From NCBI GenBank assembly GCA_963082975.1, contig OY720349.1, positions 45,179,962-45,243,961 of the forward strand: a DNA stretch of 64,000 nt, given 5' to 3'. This document shows, piece by piece, positions 12,371 through 22,842 of the stretch. Position numbers and translations under genes: made by a program. The notes under the pieces are model-generated. The model searched no databases. It saw nothing but the letters and a program-made list of their open reading frames with translations, and had not been told where the DNA came from. How positions within the stretch are numbered: the first letter of the stretch is position 1; each line of letters starts with the position of its first letter. This DNA comes from Labia minor. Taxonomy: Eukaryota > Arthropoda > Insecta > Dermaptera > Spongiphoridae.

Positions 12371-12890
12371 GGATAAATGATGTTATTATTAAATAAACAC
12401 ATTTTATTTGTATTCTATCTTTTATTATTACACTCAAACATCGTATAAAGTTTTATAAGCGTATCAACATAATATAAGGTTCTCAAATAATGATATTACA
12501 AAAGTTTTATTAAACAAGAAAAAAACACATATTATTAAACAAATTTACAATTTAATAAAAATTCACTTAAATATCTTAGTCTAATAAGTTACAGTTATAA
12601 TTTCAATCTAAAGAATTTAGCAATGTAAACTTAGCTTAAAATAAAGCAATATATAAAAAAATTGGATTTTAGATAACATAAAAACAAAACGACGCAATAC
12701 GAGGTTTTCCGGTATATTCTATATTATTAATTATATATATTTTCTGAAATTCAATTTTATTTAATTTTATTTATTTAAATATTTGCTTTGATATCGAAAT
12801 TAATTTAAAGTTGCATTTATGTTAATAATTTATCATTTTAATTAGTATTTTCAAATTTTAAAAAGAAAATTTTTATAATTTTTCTTTTAA
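12371..12890. other. AT-rich spacer
   Basis: No recognisable feature. Confidence 0.55.
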
Positions 12891-12954
12891 ATACAACTCA
12901 TATTTCCTTCAAAGGATAGCAATCGCCCTTTCTCTCGTCTTTGTTTATTTATAT

Positions 12955-13230
12955 TTAACTATTGGATGTATCAAGCGTTTGTTTGGAGTGATTTAGGGTG
13001 GTTGTGTTGCACGGCTGGTTTATTCCATGCTTTTGGAAGTTAATAGCCGTGGCAGTGGTCCTTCCCGTTGCGTCCGAGTCCCACGTGCATCGCCGGTGCC
13101 AGATGCACTTGGCTGAATGACACAACTCGAATTTCTTAGTTCCGTTGACACACGTGTTTGGTTCTGGTACCCTCCCGGTAATGACTCGCCCACACGGGCT
13201 GGCTATTCCATCAGAAGTTACCATTATCAT
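12955..13230 (-). other. GC-richer pocket with a Cys-rich frame (possible TSP1-like exon)
   Basis: A 91-codon minus-strand frame includes SPCGRVITGR, CVNGTKKFELC and CHSAKCIW. The cysteine spacing C..CG...C.NG....C....C loosely resembles a thrombospondin type 1 repeat, an extracellular protein module, but the usual leading Trp residues are absent. I see no convincing 3' splice site just upstream on the minus strand, so exon limits are unknown. An overlapping plus frame (13145-13354) is also open. The pocket (about 12900-13360) is far less AT-rich than its surroundings. It may be a host exon, a conserved non-coding element or a fragment of an old insertion. Confidence 0.25.
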
Positions 13231-13360
13231 TCAAGGGTTTCCGCCTTTACTTATCATCAATCGCATACGAAACATCCCAATTGAATTCTTCTTCTCGGTT
13301 GTTGTGCCTATCTCCTTAAGGAAATCGATACCGATCAAACACAACCATATATAGACTATT

Positions 13361-13928
13361 AAATTTTCACTTCTTCGCTTTTTCAATTATCCATGCTTGA
13401 GGAATAAATTTTCGCCCAGGGCAAAAATAGCACGTCGGAAAAAAAAACTAAGAAACTGAAAATTTGATTTCACATCAAAGATATTATAATATTAGAATAT
13501 TGTATATAATTTCGATAATGATCAAAAGTTTGACTCCCAATTTAATAAGTGAACTTACTTGAAGGTGATAGATTTCCCCGGATACTGTACTAATGTCTAG
13601 TTTATGATAGAATAAATCCTCCTATAATCTAGTATAACATAATTCTATAGATACAACACCTAATCAGCTTATTATCTTATTTCACAGTTGATTTTCACAT
13701 TAATGAACATAAATCTGGTGAAAATTACTGTGAATAATTTAATTTTTCACTTTGAATTTAAGAAAAGGTTTTTTCTAAACAATCATAAATTTACAATGAT
13801 AAATTTGAAAATGTTATATATATATATAATATATTCATTTTTATGAAGTGGCAGTTAAATAAAACAAAGTTTAAAGAAATTAAATTTTCATTATATAAAA
13901 AAGAAAGTTAGGAATTTTTAAATTGTTT
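13361..13928. other. AT-rich spacer
   Basis: No feature recognised apart from a short TA run near 13815-13829. Confidence 0.5.
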
Positions 13929-14817
13929 ACCCCGACCGACGATAGTATGGGAGGTATTGTTTTCACACCAAATTTCACATGTGGAGATTTTTACATAACT
14001 CCACGAATCATGCATTTTCTTAACAGAAAAAAGTATTTTTAGCATGATGTCTGTCCGTCCGTCCGTATAGATGTGTACAGCCTGAACGGCTGAACGGATT
14101 TTGATGAAATTTGGTATATTTACTTAATGCATCAGTATGATGAATTGATCAACTTTTGGTGCAAATTTGGAAACCGGAAGTGGTAGTATTAGCGATCGAC
14201 GATAGGGAGGGAAGGGTTATTTTCACACCAAATTTCACATGGGGAGATTTTTTACTTATCACTACGAATCATGCACTTTGTATTGGTTTTATCCTCGAGA
14301 AAAATCATTTTTATTAGTTTTTTCTTAATTTAAAATTATATGACGTCATCCAGCCATCCAGCCTGGTCTTACATATATATCAGGTGTGGCCAAACTTTTA
14401 GCTTTTAGGGGCTACTTTTTCAATAAAATATAGTCTGCGGTCGACTATGGATATGGGCAAATAATTTTAAAATTTTAGATGATAATTAAAGAAGTCATTA
14501 TATCGCCGATTTAAATTTCAAACCTCCACTTTTGGTCAAAAATTTCATTTTCACACTATTAGAAAGCGAAAAACACCTTACATTGGCTATGAAACACCGC
14601 TATTATGCACCTATTTAATTGAAATCTCATGACACGCAAAAAATTTATGCGTTTTAAGAAAGTTGTGCAAAATATGCTGAATATGAGTTAGCAGGTTTGC
14701 AATCTAAGCCGACTATATATTTTTTATTTTATGAATTCTAACAATATATTTTAAAATTTTAAAAAATACAATGTTAAGAAATAAATACGAACAAAACAAA
14801 TTTTAAGCATACAATTT

Positions 14818-15070
14818 TTATTTGGATGAAACCTGGCATTGCATAAGAGCAGCAAGTTTCTCAAAATTTGGCTCCTATGAACTTAAAGCAATTCTTAAGC
14901 ATGACTCTAAATGTAGATCCGTTATTTGCGATCGCTGTTTTGTTTTGATCGCATTCATATAAGAAAATGCGGATTCACATAAATATGTGGAGCCAAAGAA
15001 GGAATTGAAACGAGCAACCATTGTCCAAATATTTGGATATTTATCTTTGCTTATTAGTTTCCAAAATCTA
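14818..15070 (-). pseudogene. hAT transposase C-terminal fragment
   Basis: The minus strand reads FWKLISKDKYPNIWTMVARF, then FFGSTYLCESAFSYMNAIK, then ITDLHLESCLRIALSS, a stop, and EPNFEKLAALMQCQ. This is the hAT C-terminal dimerisation region; the phrase GSTYLCESAFS followed by LT..HLE.CLR is characteristic of the ZBED5/GTF2IRD2-like hAT group. One in-frame stop is visible between LSS and EPN. The upstream catalytic domain is not found. It lies about 440 bp inside the left end, in the orientation expected if the gene ran from right to left. Confidence 0.85.
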
Positions 15071-15860
15071 TTTATTATGTAATAAATAAATATATTTTAT
15101 ATTTATATTATTTTTGATCAACGAATAAAAAAATTAAAATGTATAATATGTTTGTAATAAAGTGCTAAAAAATGGGAAAAAATTATATATTATTATTTAT
15201 ATAGTCAAATACTAAAATATAGAAAGGTTAAATCAATAATATACTTATATATGTTCTTAGATATATGAAAGATATGTTAGTTTTAATTATTATAATAATA
15301 TTAATAAAAAAAATTGTAAATGGAAGGGCTGTTATTTTTCATTTAAATTTATAACTTGGATTAAAATAAATACTTCATTTTGGAATGGATATGAGAGGAG
15401 GGGGAGGTAGAGTAGAGTAGTCTAGGGCTAAACGGTGTTTTGAGATAGGGAAGCACTTGGATAAAAAGTATATAAATTATCGGGATAAGAAAAATATATA
15501 AATATATGGTATATAAAAGATGTAATAACATGTAGGATGATTATGATCTAAAATTATTTTTTAATAAATTTAAAAATAATTTCCCGGGTAGCGAGTAGTT
15601 CTTTTCTAAAACCCAGTAGAAAAGAATTATATTTCAGGGATTGGCGTCCCTGCCCTCACGTGAGCTCATGATTTCTTCCAAATCCCTCTTCAACCTGGAG
15701 GAATCATGTCCTTTACCCGTTGACTCCTTTCCATCCATTCCCTTACTTTCACTCCCCCCCCCCCCCATCCCTGATTATTCAAAAAATCAAATTTATTTGG
15801 ATGAAGGAGAATACCTAGCATAGATCATTAAAAAGAAAAAAAATTTGAAATCTTCACTTT

Positions 15861-15924
15861 TATAGGAGACTCTTTAGAGTCTCCTATATATATTTGAATA
15901 AACCCCCCGAAGGGGGGTTTATTC
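15861..15924. other. Two consecutive perfect hairpins
   Basis: TATAGGAGACTC (15861-15872) pairs with GAGTCTCCTATA (15877-15888) across a 4-nt spacer. Right after it, GAATAAACCCCCC (15896-15908) pairs perfectly with GGGGGGTTTATTC (15912-15924) around the loop GAA. In R2 copy 2 the first hairpin survives imperfectly (41708-41736) and the second is lost. They may be part of the R2 element's end structure; function unknown. Confidence 0.8.
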
Positions 15925-16382
15925 TAATATATCCAGATCACGTCAACCCTTCGACTAGCAAAACCCCTTATAATCACGAGTGAGACATGTCTTATATGCC
16001 TCTGAGAGGACCCACCTCTCCAACGCTTCACATTAGTATAAAACTTGGAACTCATATTTATAGAACGCTTTGCAAAATTAGAAAAAACCAATTAAATCAA
16101 AGTTTTTCATTTTATTAACATTTTTGACTAAATCTTGTAAATTGTGACCAAGACCAATCCATTGACCATAATTTTAGCCAGATTTTAAATAAAATTGATT
16201 TTTTGTATCATTAAATGGAAATTTTTAATTAATTTTAATATCGGTTTATTTTTACAGTTCAACAAAAATCTTGCCTCATAACAACAGATAAAACCTATAC
16301 GAATCGATTCATCATGAAACGTAGATTCATTTTCACTACTATTATATAATTTTACGTTGCTTCGTTGATTAAATATTAATTA

Positions 16383-16597
16383 TTGAATTTTGACAGATTG
16401 AAAACATTTGCCGCCATGTTGCCCCCCTCCGCCACCTCTTCTCACCTCCCTCCCACCCTCCCTCCTGGCCTGCTGGTGAGCAGCTTCGAGCGCAATCAGT
16501 TCCCATTCCTTTTCCAGTCGAACATGTTGACCGGCGTCACCACCGAAATCATCCCTCAATCAAGAATTTATTGTAAATTTATTTATTCCTATTAATT
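16383..16597 (+). other. Exon-like GC-rich segment within R2 copy 1
   Basis: A 70-codon frame whose middle part (16413-16560) is GC-rich with codon-like composition, including SSFERNQFPFLFQSN and MLTGVTTEIIPQ. TTTTGACAG at 16390-16398 resembles a 3' splice site, and CTGGTGAGC at about 16472 could be a donor, although the frame stays open past it. I do not recognise the protein. The absence of this block from R2 copy 2 means it was inserted here or deleted there. It may be a host exon captured by a transposon. Confidence 0.3.
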
Positions 16598-17022
16598 TAA
16601 ATGAGATTTAATAAATTTTAGAAAAGATTCAAATAAAAATTTAATTTTATAAAATATAGATTTTTAACTTTTTACTGATATATTTATATATATTTAATAA
16701 ATTTCGCCCCCACCTCCAATGCTTTGCTTCTCGGTGACCTTGAAGGGGACAGCATAGCAATGCTGCATTGCTTACCCCCAATGGATGAGATTCAACTGCC
16801 TTTGACTTTATTTTCAAAATAAATTCTATTATTTCCTCTTCCCCCCCTTTGAAATTATATACAAATTAATTATATTACCTATTATACGACAAATAAATTA
16901 ATACGAATTATATTAATAAATCGATTTAACCAACTTTTCCATCCCAATCATTCCTTCTTTTTTGTATTTTAACATTGAAACATTTTCCCTGCTATTCTAT
17001 TCTATTTTCAAATTTTATATTC

Positions 17023-17660
17023 AATAAGTTGACCTGTGGCCAGGTCCGAACCGACCGACGGTTTGAAATAAATTAATTTCCAGCTACAGAAACAATTTCA
17101 AATAATTTTCATATATCTATTAATGTAATAAAAAACAGATATGGATACATAAATAATAAATATAAACATTTTTAATTTTATTTTATTTATAATATATATG
17201 CAAGACCAGGCTGTGACGTCATGCATGGCTGGATGACGTCATATAATTTTAAATCAAGAAAAAACTAATAAATATGATTTTTTTCGAGGATAAAACCAAT
17301 ACAAAATGCATGATTCGTGGTGATATATAAAAAAATCTCCTTTGGTGTGAAAATAACCCTTTCCTTCCTATCGTCGATCGCTAATACTACCACTTCCGGT
17401 TTCCGGAATTGCACCAAAAGTTGATCAATTCATCCCACTGATGCATTAAGTAAATATACCAAATTTCATCAAAATCGGTTGAGCCGTTCAGGCTGTACAC
17501 ATCTATACGGACGGACAGACGGACAGACGGACGGACAGACATCATGCTAAAAATACTTTTTTCTGTTTAGAAAATGCATGATTCGTGGAGATATGTAAAA
17601 ATCTCCACATGTGAAATTTGGTGTGAAAACAATACCTCCCTTACTATCGTCGGTCGGTAA
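17023..17660 (-). mobile_element. HINE-like family A copy 2 (inverse, inside hAT)
   Basis: Full-length copy on the minus strand: on the plus strand it begins AATAAGTTGACCTGTGGCC and ends TATCGTCGGTCGGTAA. The tetranucleotide array reads (GGAC)n on the plus strand near 17511-17538. It is full length and lies inside the hAT that interrupts copy 1, so it arrived after that hAT formed, or came in with it. Confidence 0.85.
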
Positions 17661-17796
17661 AAATAAATAACTTAAAATAACATAAAAATTACTTGAAAAG
17701 GAAGGAAATAATTTTATTGTTTTTATCTAAGAAGCAATAAGAAAAAAAATTGAATAAGTTTCATGAAATGTAAAATTAATTGTTAATAAATTTAAA

Positions 17797-17950
17797 AATA
17801 ATATCCTGGGTAACGGGTAGATTCTTTTCTATAATCCCAGTAGAAAAGAATTATATTTCGGGGATTGGCGTTCCTGCCCTCACGTGAACTCATTATTTTT
17901 TCTGCCTTCCCTCTCCCATGGAAAAATCATGTCCTTTACCTTTTAACTTT
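17797..17950 (+). repeat. Repeat R2 core domain, partial copy
   Basis: 17808-17893 matches the R2 core (GGGTAACGGGTAG ... CCCTCACGTGA). The flanking AATAAATTTAAAAATAAT is shared with copy 1 at about 15563-15580. That suggests a local duplication inside the hAT rather than an independent insertion. Confidence 0.65.
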
Positions 17951-18197
17951 TCCAACTTTGGCTTCGCGGGCTACTTTTAAAGCCTTTGCGATCGACCGGT
18001 CGACCGCGGTCGACGTGTTGCCCACCCCTGATATATATTATAAATAAAATAAAATTAAAAATATTTATGTGTTATTCATATCTGTTTTTATTACATTAAT
18101 AGATATATTAAAATTATTTGAAATTGTTTCTGTAGCTAGAAATTAATTTACTTTAAACCGTCGGTCGGTTCGGACCTGGCCACAGGTCAACTTATTT

Positions 18198-18600
18198 AAT
18201 TTTTAAAAAAATATTTAATAACTTAGTAGTTTATTTTATTTAAAATATGCATGGTTGAATTTTTTAAGCCAAACTATTGTACAAAAAAGAGATATCCAAA
18301 TTTTATCTCAATTTTCATGAACACTACTCTTATATTTATGTTATAAACTTTAGAAAAATAATTTGACAATTTATTATTCTTGATAGTATATATCATGCCA
18401 AAGAAAGAAGCCTATATTATTTGTTTTTTGTTTAATATTTCAATTTTTTTTTTACTCTTTAATCTATTATTGTATTAAATAGTATATAATAATGTATAAT
18501 GATTATAATGTAAATTTTGTTGGTACGTAAGATTATTAATGTATAACCAAAAAGGCTATAAATAAATAAATAAATAAAATATGATGCCAAATAACGCCAA
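18198..18600. other. AT-rich spacer
   Basis: Short (AAAT)n at about 18561-18578. Nothing else recognised. Confidence 0.5.
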
Positions 18601-18652
18601 CCACCATTATGCACAGTTTAAAATTTTTTTTTTTCGCTCTTTCTCTGTTGCA

Positions 18653-18860
18653 GGGTGAACTAGAGGGGAGGTCTCTTCCGATGGTCATTGAGGAGAACAG
18701 ATTGTGTGGCGTGAAATTGAATGAAGAACAGTTTTACCGGCTGGTGTCCAGATTTTTCCGCTGGCGTCATTTGGCTATTTGTCGGTTGTTTCTCCGTATC
18801 GAGCCCAGTCAACATTTGCTTTTGGGTTCATTAGACGCCGGCTGGGGTGTAAATCACTGA
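18653..18860 (+). other. Candidate terminal exon after a strong 3' splice site
   Basis: A long pyrimidine tract and CTCTGTTGCAG end at 18652. The frame after it is open for 68 codons to a TGA at 18858-18860, including PMVIEENRLCGVKLNEEQFY. The product is not recognised. The GC-richer pocket extends to about 19075, and an opposing minus frame (18775-19071, 98 codons, with YPKPPGSLGYLLGHLDANFY) is also open, so the coding strand is uncertain. It may be a host exon in either direction or a conserved non-coding block. Confidence 0.3.
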
Positions 18861-19075
18861 AGCCTATAACAGGCCCCGGATCAGGTTTCGTGGCCAGGGT
18901 GTCAACAAACACTTTGCATTGGTAGAAATTGGCGTCCAAATGGCCCAACAAGTAGCCAAGTGACCCTGGTGGCTTTGGATAAACAATCTGCTTAGCTCTA
19001 TAACAAGTGGCCTCCTTTATTTTTATATTTGGATAAACAGAAAGAAAATCTTCCAGGAACCAATTTTTCACGAAT

Positions 19076-20150
19076 AATTTAAAATCAAATAAAACCTGAT
19101 ATTCTTTAAAAACTAACGGATTTTAAAATCTATTCTTTTTTTTATTTCAAAGCAAGCCTGCCGCTGGAATTTAAAATACATACTATTTTTGTTTTATCTA
19201 TTAATAAAAAAAAAAATTGACAATTTAATCAGTTAATATTAATGTTTTCTTAAGGTATGAAAGGTTAACAAATTATCTAATTATAAATATTTTTAACGGA
19301 TGGCTTCTGATGAATTTTTAAAAAAAACATCTTAATAACCTAATCAATCAATAAAATTTCTATTAGTTTGAAAATTATTTTTCTTTTATTAATTATTTTA
19401 TGCATAGTTAAGTAGTCCTTATGTAGGTTGACTCAGAAAAATAGTTATCTTAATATTTAAATTTGATTAAAGACCATAGTGAGAGAACTTTTGAAATCAA
19501 TCAATTTAATTATTCTTTGATAAATTTTCTATATTTTAATAATATATTACTCTTACCCATTCCATTTGAACTTTCCTTTTTTTCAAGTATGTATCAAATT
19601 AATTTTATAAATCAAATTTTAAAAGATCAGTACCTAATTGAATATTATTGTTAAATTTTGACAAGTAAATTATAAAACAAATATAATTTAAATAATAAAT
19701 AATAATTATAATAATCAATTAATTAATAATATTATAATATAATAATAATAATATAATTTTAATATAATTTAATTGAAATATATCTATTATTAGTAAAATT
19801 ATTTTCAAATCTCTAAAGAAAAATTGAAAATTTTGATTTTCGATTTTTTTTTATTATTATTCGTCCATTCATATTTCCCTATTTTTCTAATCTTCATCGA
19901 GATCGAGTCAAGGAACTACATCCTGACCGATTCCATTGAAAGCCTACAATATCTAGGGTTCCTATAAATGAATTTCACGAAGAAAGAAGGAATTAACTTA
20001 CACAGATTGAATGTCTTGTAAGAGGACAATGAAATCAATAGTAAATTAAAATAATAGAAAAAGAAAGGATTTATTTAATATTGCTGGTATATTTCATAAA
20101 CTTTTTTGATTTTAAGCGTTTTTTAGGCAATATAAAAGAAAATTTCTGAA
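19076..20150. other. AT-rich spacer
   Basis: The 63-codon frame at 19463-19654 is AT-driven. A slightly less AT-rich patch at 19880-20030 has no coding signal. Confidence 0.5.
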
Positions 20151-20159
20151 ATGTATTGA

Positions 20160-20345
20160 TCCTTTTATAACTCAAAACAGATTGGGTTGCTCCATTCTAT
20201 CATGATATGACACTCATTTGACATTAATGGACCTCATTTCAAATTGATTAGGTGGCCTGAATAGTTTCTGACAACCATTCACTCCGCCCTTTCTTTTGGC
20301 GCCTAAAAAAAAAACAATCTAATTGGAAAACATCCCCCCCGACAA
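20160..20345. promoter_or_regulatory. GC-richer pocket, possible regulatory element
   Basis: Contains CATTTGACATTAATGG, AAATTGATTAGGTGGCC and TTTTGGCGCC. These are homeodomain-like TAAT/ATTA sites within a less AT-rich block. No open frame. Inference only. Confidence 0.2.
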
Positions 20346-20590
20346 TCACAACAAATCATCAAACAATTCATCTATTATTTTTCATTTCTATTTCCCACAA
20401 TATTTATTTATTTTAATAAATAAATTACTTGATATATATATATATAGGAAAAATGAAAATTGGCTTCGCTCTTCACTTAGAAGGAAGTAATTTTTCTTTA
20501 ATTTCTATAAATAGAAGAATACGAATATCGTATATATATAAATGTTAATGTGTAGTTTGCAAACAGAGAAGTGTAGTGAATCAGTGAATC

Positions 20591-20591
<1 letters not shown>

Positions 20592-20628
<37 letters not shown>

Positions 20629-20636
20629 TATAGATA
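20592..20636. repeat. (TA)n microsatellite
   Basis: About 17 TA units followed by TAGATATAGATATGG, ending at the start of a hAT terminal repeat. Confidence 0.85.
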
Positions 20637-20640
20637 TGGC

Positions 20641-20720
20641 AGTGATTCTCAACCTTTTTTTCACCGCACTTTTAACGGTTTAAAAATTTGGCGGCACCCA
20701 AAGAAAAAGAAAAGTGTAAA
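20641..20720 (+). mobile_element. hAT left end fragment
   Basis: Starts CAGTGATTCTCAACC, a hAT terminal repeat close to the widespread CAGTGGTTCTCAACC type, with CGGTTTAAAAATTTGGCGGC further in. No matching right end (GGTTGAGAATCACTG) is in the window. The right limit is arbitrary; the AT-rich sequence after it may still belong to the element. Confidence 0.6.
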
Positions 20721-21879
20721 AGTTTACTAAAATGAAAAAAAGTGGTTCCAAAAACGGTTTGCCTTTTTTTTAGAACCGAATATTGGAAAAATTTAGAAAA
20801 AAGTCGGAAATGTTTAAGAGCCTCATAATCACAGTGAATGGTATATGTAAAATTCAAATTCTATATTCATATAAAAGAATAAAATAAAATTTGTATTGAT
20901 TTTTAAATGAAAAAAGGTGATTCTTGTAGAAAAAAGTTGTTAGCTATTGTATTAAGTTGTAGGAAATAAAAAGAATAAAAATATAAATATAAAAAATTTT
21001 TATAAAATAACGTTTTTCCAATGAACTAAAAAGAATAAAATGATTTTTCTATGAGCCTGACAAAGTTTATGGATGAATTGCTTCATATTCAACGAAAAAC
21101 GTTGGGCGCATAATAATTATATTATTTTATTTTCATACAAAATATATTGCAAAACAAATTACTGCGAACATTATAACAGCAACAGTTTATTTAGATATTT
21201 GAAATCAAAAATAAAATCTATACCATCTACCCAAATCCTATTTAAATACTATAATATTGAAACAAAAATGTAAGTGGCTCTTTAAAAAACAAGGAAATTT
21301 TGTAAATTGTTAATTGTTAACTTTTGATTCTTCCGTCACAATAACAAGTTTAAATTTCCGTGAAAGTTTTTATTATTATGAGAAATTATTTCCAGGTTAT
21401 TTTCACGTTCATTTAGGAGGGAATTTTTTGGGATTCTGGGTGTTAATCTGTGTGACCAATTTTAGATGTTGGGATTTTATATTGATATATATCTGAATAA
21501 TATCTTATATTATTATTATTATATATATAATAATATTTAAAATTTATACAATACAATTCTTCAAAAAGATGTGATTGATTATAACTGAGAAATATTCAAA
21601 GTAATATATTTATTTCTCCATTTACATTCAAACACGCACACACACATACACTGACAACTACTATAATAAATAAGATCTATATAGTAAATAATACACGACC
21701 AGATATTTAATATAAAAATATCACAAATTCTAATTTAAAATTGACTCCATGATCTCTCCTCCCTGATAAGATTCGATTTTCTTTTCATGTCAAAATCTCT
21801 CCAGTCCAATTTGATTTTTTTAATACAATTTACATCAATTTAATTTCAAGCTAATCAAATTGACTTGGCTATCATTTTG
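20721..21879. other. AT-rich spacer
   Basis: Holds short (CA)n near 21632-21644 and (TTA)n near 21507-21520. No gene recognised; open frames at 21073 and 21314 are AT-driven. Confidence 0.5.
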
Positions 21880-22130
21880 TCTATCTGAGATTGAGAATGA
21901 AAATAGCTTGCTGGTGATCTAAATAGCGATCGCAGCGAGTTTGCAATCTGTCAGTGGAATATCGACAGACCTTTTATTAGATGCCTTAGAAAATTAACTG
22001 ATAACCATCTTGGCCGTGTCCGGCTTCTGAATCCATCACTCAATCGTTTGCTAAGCAAACAAATTAAAGCCACCAATTGGCCAAGAAGCTGCTCCGATTA
22101 AAAGTCTGAAAAGGAATCCCAGAATGAATA
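21880..22130. promoter_or_regulatory. GC-richer pocket, possible regulatory element
   Basis: Includes GCGATCGCAGCGAG, TTTGCTAAGCAAAC (a palindrome at about 22048-22061), CCACCAATTGGCC and several GATA/TTATC-like words. No reading frame or splice site stands out. It may be a conserved non-coding element. Confidence 0.25.
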
Positions 22131-22842
22131 GAGCCCTTAATAAGCGTTCATATATAAGGCAAATAATTATCTTTAAAGTACTTTATTGTTATTGGAATGA
22201 AATTAATCTAATAATTGGTATAACATTAATTATCTTTTTATCTAAATATTCTATTGTATTGGAACGTGAAATCGAATTATTTTATTTGGACCACGTAGGA
22301 CAAATTCCATTAAATTAATTATATGGATAATCTCTGATATCAGATATCATATTCTATTTATATATGATCTATTTATGGATTAAATTTATTGCTTATGGAT
22401 TTGTTATTATTCGAAAAACCAGAATTTTTTTATCTTCACTATCTATTCAATTCAAATGATGATTTGTTATCGAATAAATATTTTCCTCTCGATTCTCTCT
22501 CTTTTAATGAAAATTCAGCACATTTGGTCAACCTGAAAATATTATTTAATTTTAGAATTTATTTTTATAATTATTATCCATAATTGGAAACTGGTAGATT
22601 TCTATCTCTTGAGGGTGAGATCCAATTTAGTGAATCCTACCTTCACGTGAGTTCATAATTTATTAACACTCCTCCTCCCATTTTATATAAAGAAAAATTT
22701 ATCCTTAACACTTTTAATTTGAATTTTTATTATACTAGGTAACATTCAAAATGTCTTTTTAACAAAAACTAATCTCAAAAAAATAAATAGTGAAAATTAA
22801 TAATTTTATAATAATATCAATATACTAATATATTATTTCTTT
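22131..22842. other. AT-rich spacer, weak R2-like patch
   Basis: 22600-22690 contains CTACCTTCACGTGAGTTCAT, resembling the end of the R2 core domain, but the rest is too diverged to call. Otherwise AT-rich with chance frames. Confidence 0.4.

Larger units (their letters stand above)
15560..16840 (+). repeat. Repeat R2, copy 1 (inside hAT)
   Basis: From about 15560 to 16420, and again around 16710-16750, this matches 41430-42240. Shared segments include CCTGCCCTCACGTGAGCTCA, GGACCCACCTCTC, CAACAGATAAAACCTATACG and ATGCTTTGCTTCTCGGTGACC (this last with differences). The first 86 bp (15586-15670) is the core domain also present at 17808, 41438 and 33194. Compared with copy 2, this copy holds about 290 extra bases at 16420-16705, which contain a coding-like segment. 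The 60-codon frame at 15641-15823 is probably chance. Family nature unknown; it may be a SINE-related or non-autonomous element. Confidence 0.7.
14381..18030 (-). mobile_element. hAT transposon with transposase remnant, carrying nested repeats
   Basis: Terminal repeats are CAGGTGTGGCCAAAC on the left and, read inward from the right, CAGGGGTGGGCAACACG. Both ends are flanked by the 8-bp target duplication ATATATAT (14373-14380 and 18031-18038). Joining the flanks restores the sequence of uninterrupted family A copies, which proves the insertion. Inside are a transposase C-terminus (minus strand, 14818-15070), repeat R2 (from about 15560), a family A copy in inverse orientation (17023-17660) and part of R2 again (17797-17950). 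GGTCGACCGCGGTCGAC-like subterminal sequences lie near the right end and a related GCGGTCGAC near the left. Transposase is otherwise lost, so it is not autonomous. Confidence 0.9.
13929..18197 (+). mobile_element. HINE-like family A copy 1, split by a hAT insertion
   Basis: The left part (13929-14380) begins with the family A start CCGACCGACGATAGTA and includes a short (GTCC)n run, ACGGATTTTGATGAAATTTG and GCGATCGACGATAG. The right part (18031-18197) resumes with ATATATATTATAAATAAA and ends with CGTCGGTCGGTTCGGACC and the hairpin GACCTG-GCCA-CAGGTC then AACTTA. ACCGACCGACG near the start and CGTCGGTCGGT near the end form an 11-bp subterminal inverted repeat. That layout, plus the 3' hairpin and tetranucleotide array, fits Helentron-associated elements. 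The interruption is the hAT at 14381-18030. Confidence 0.8.
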
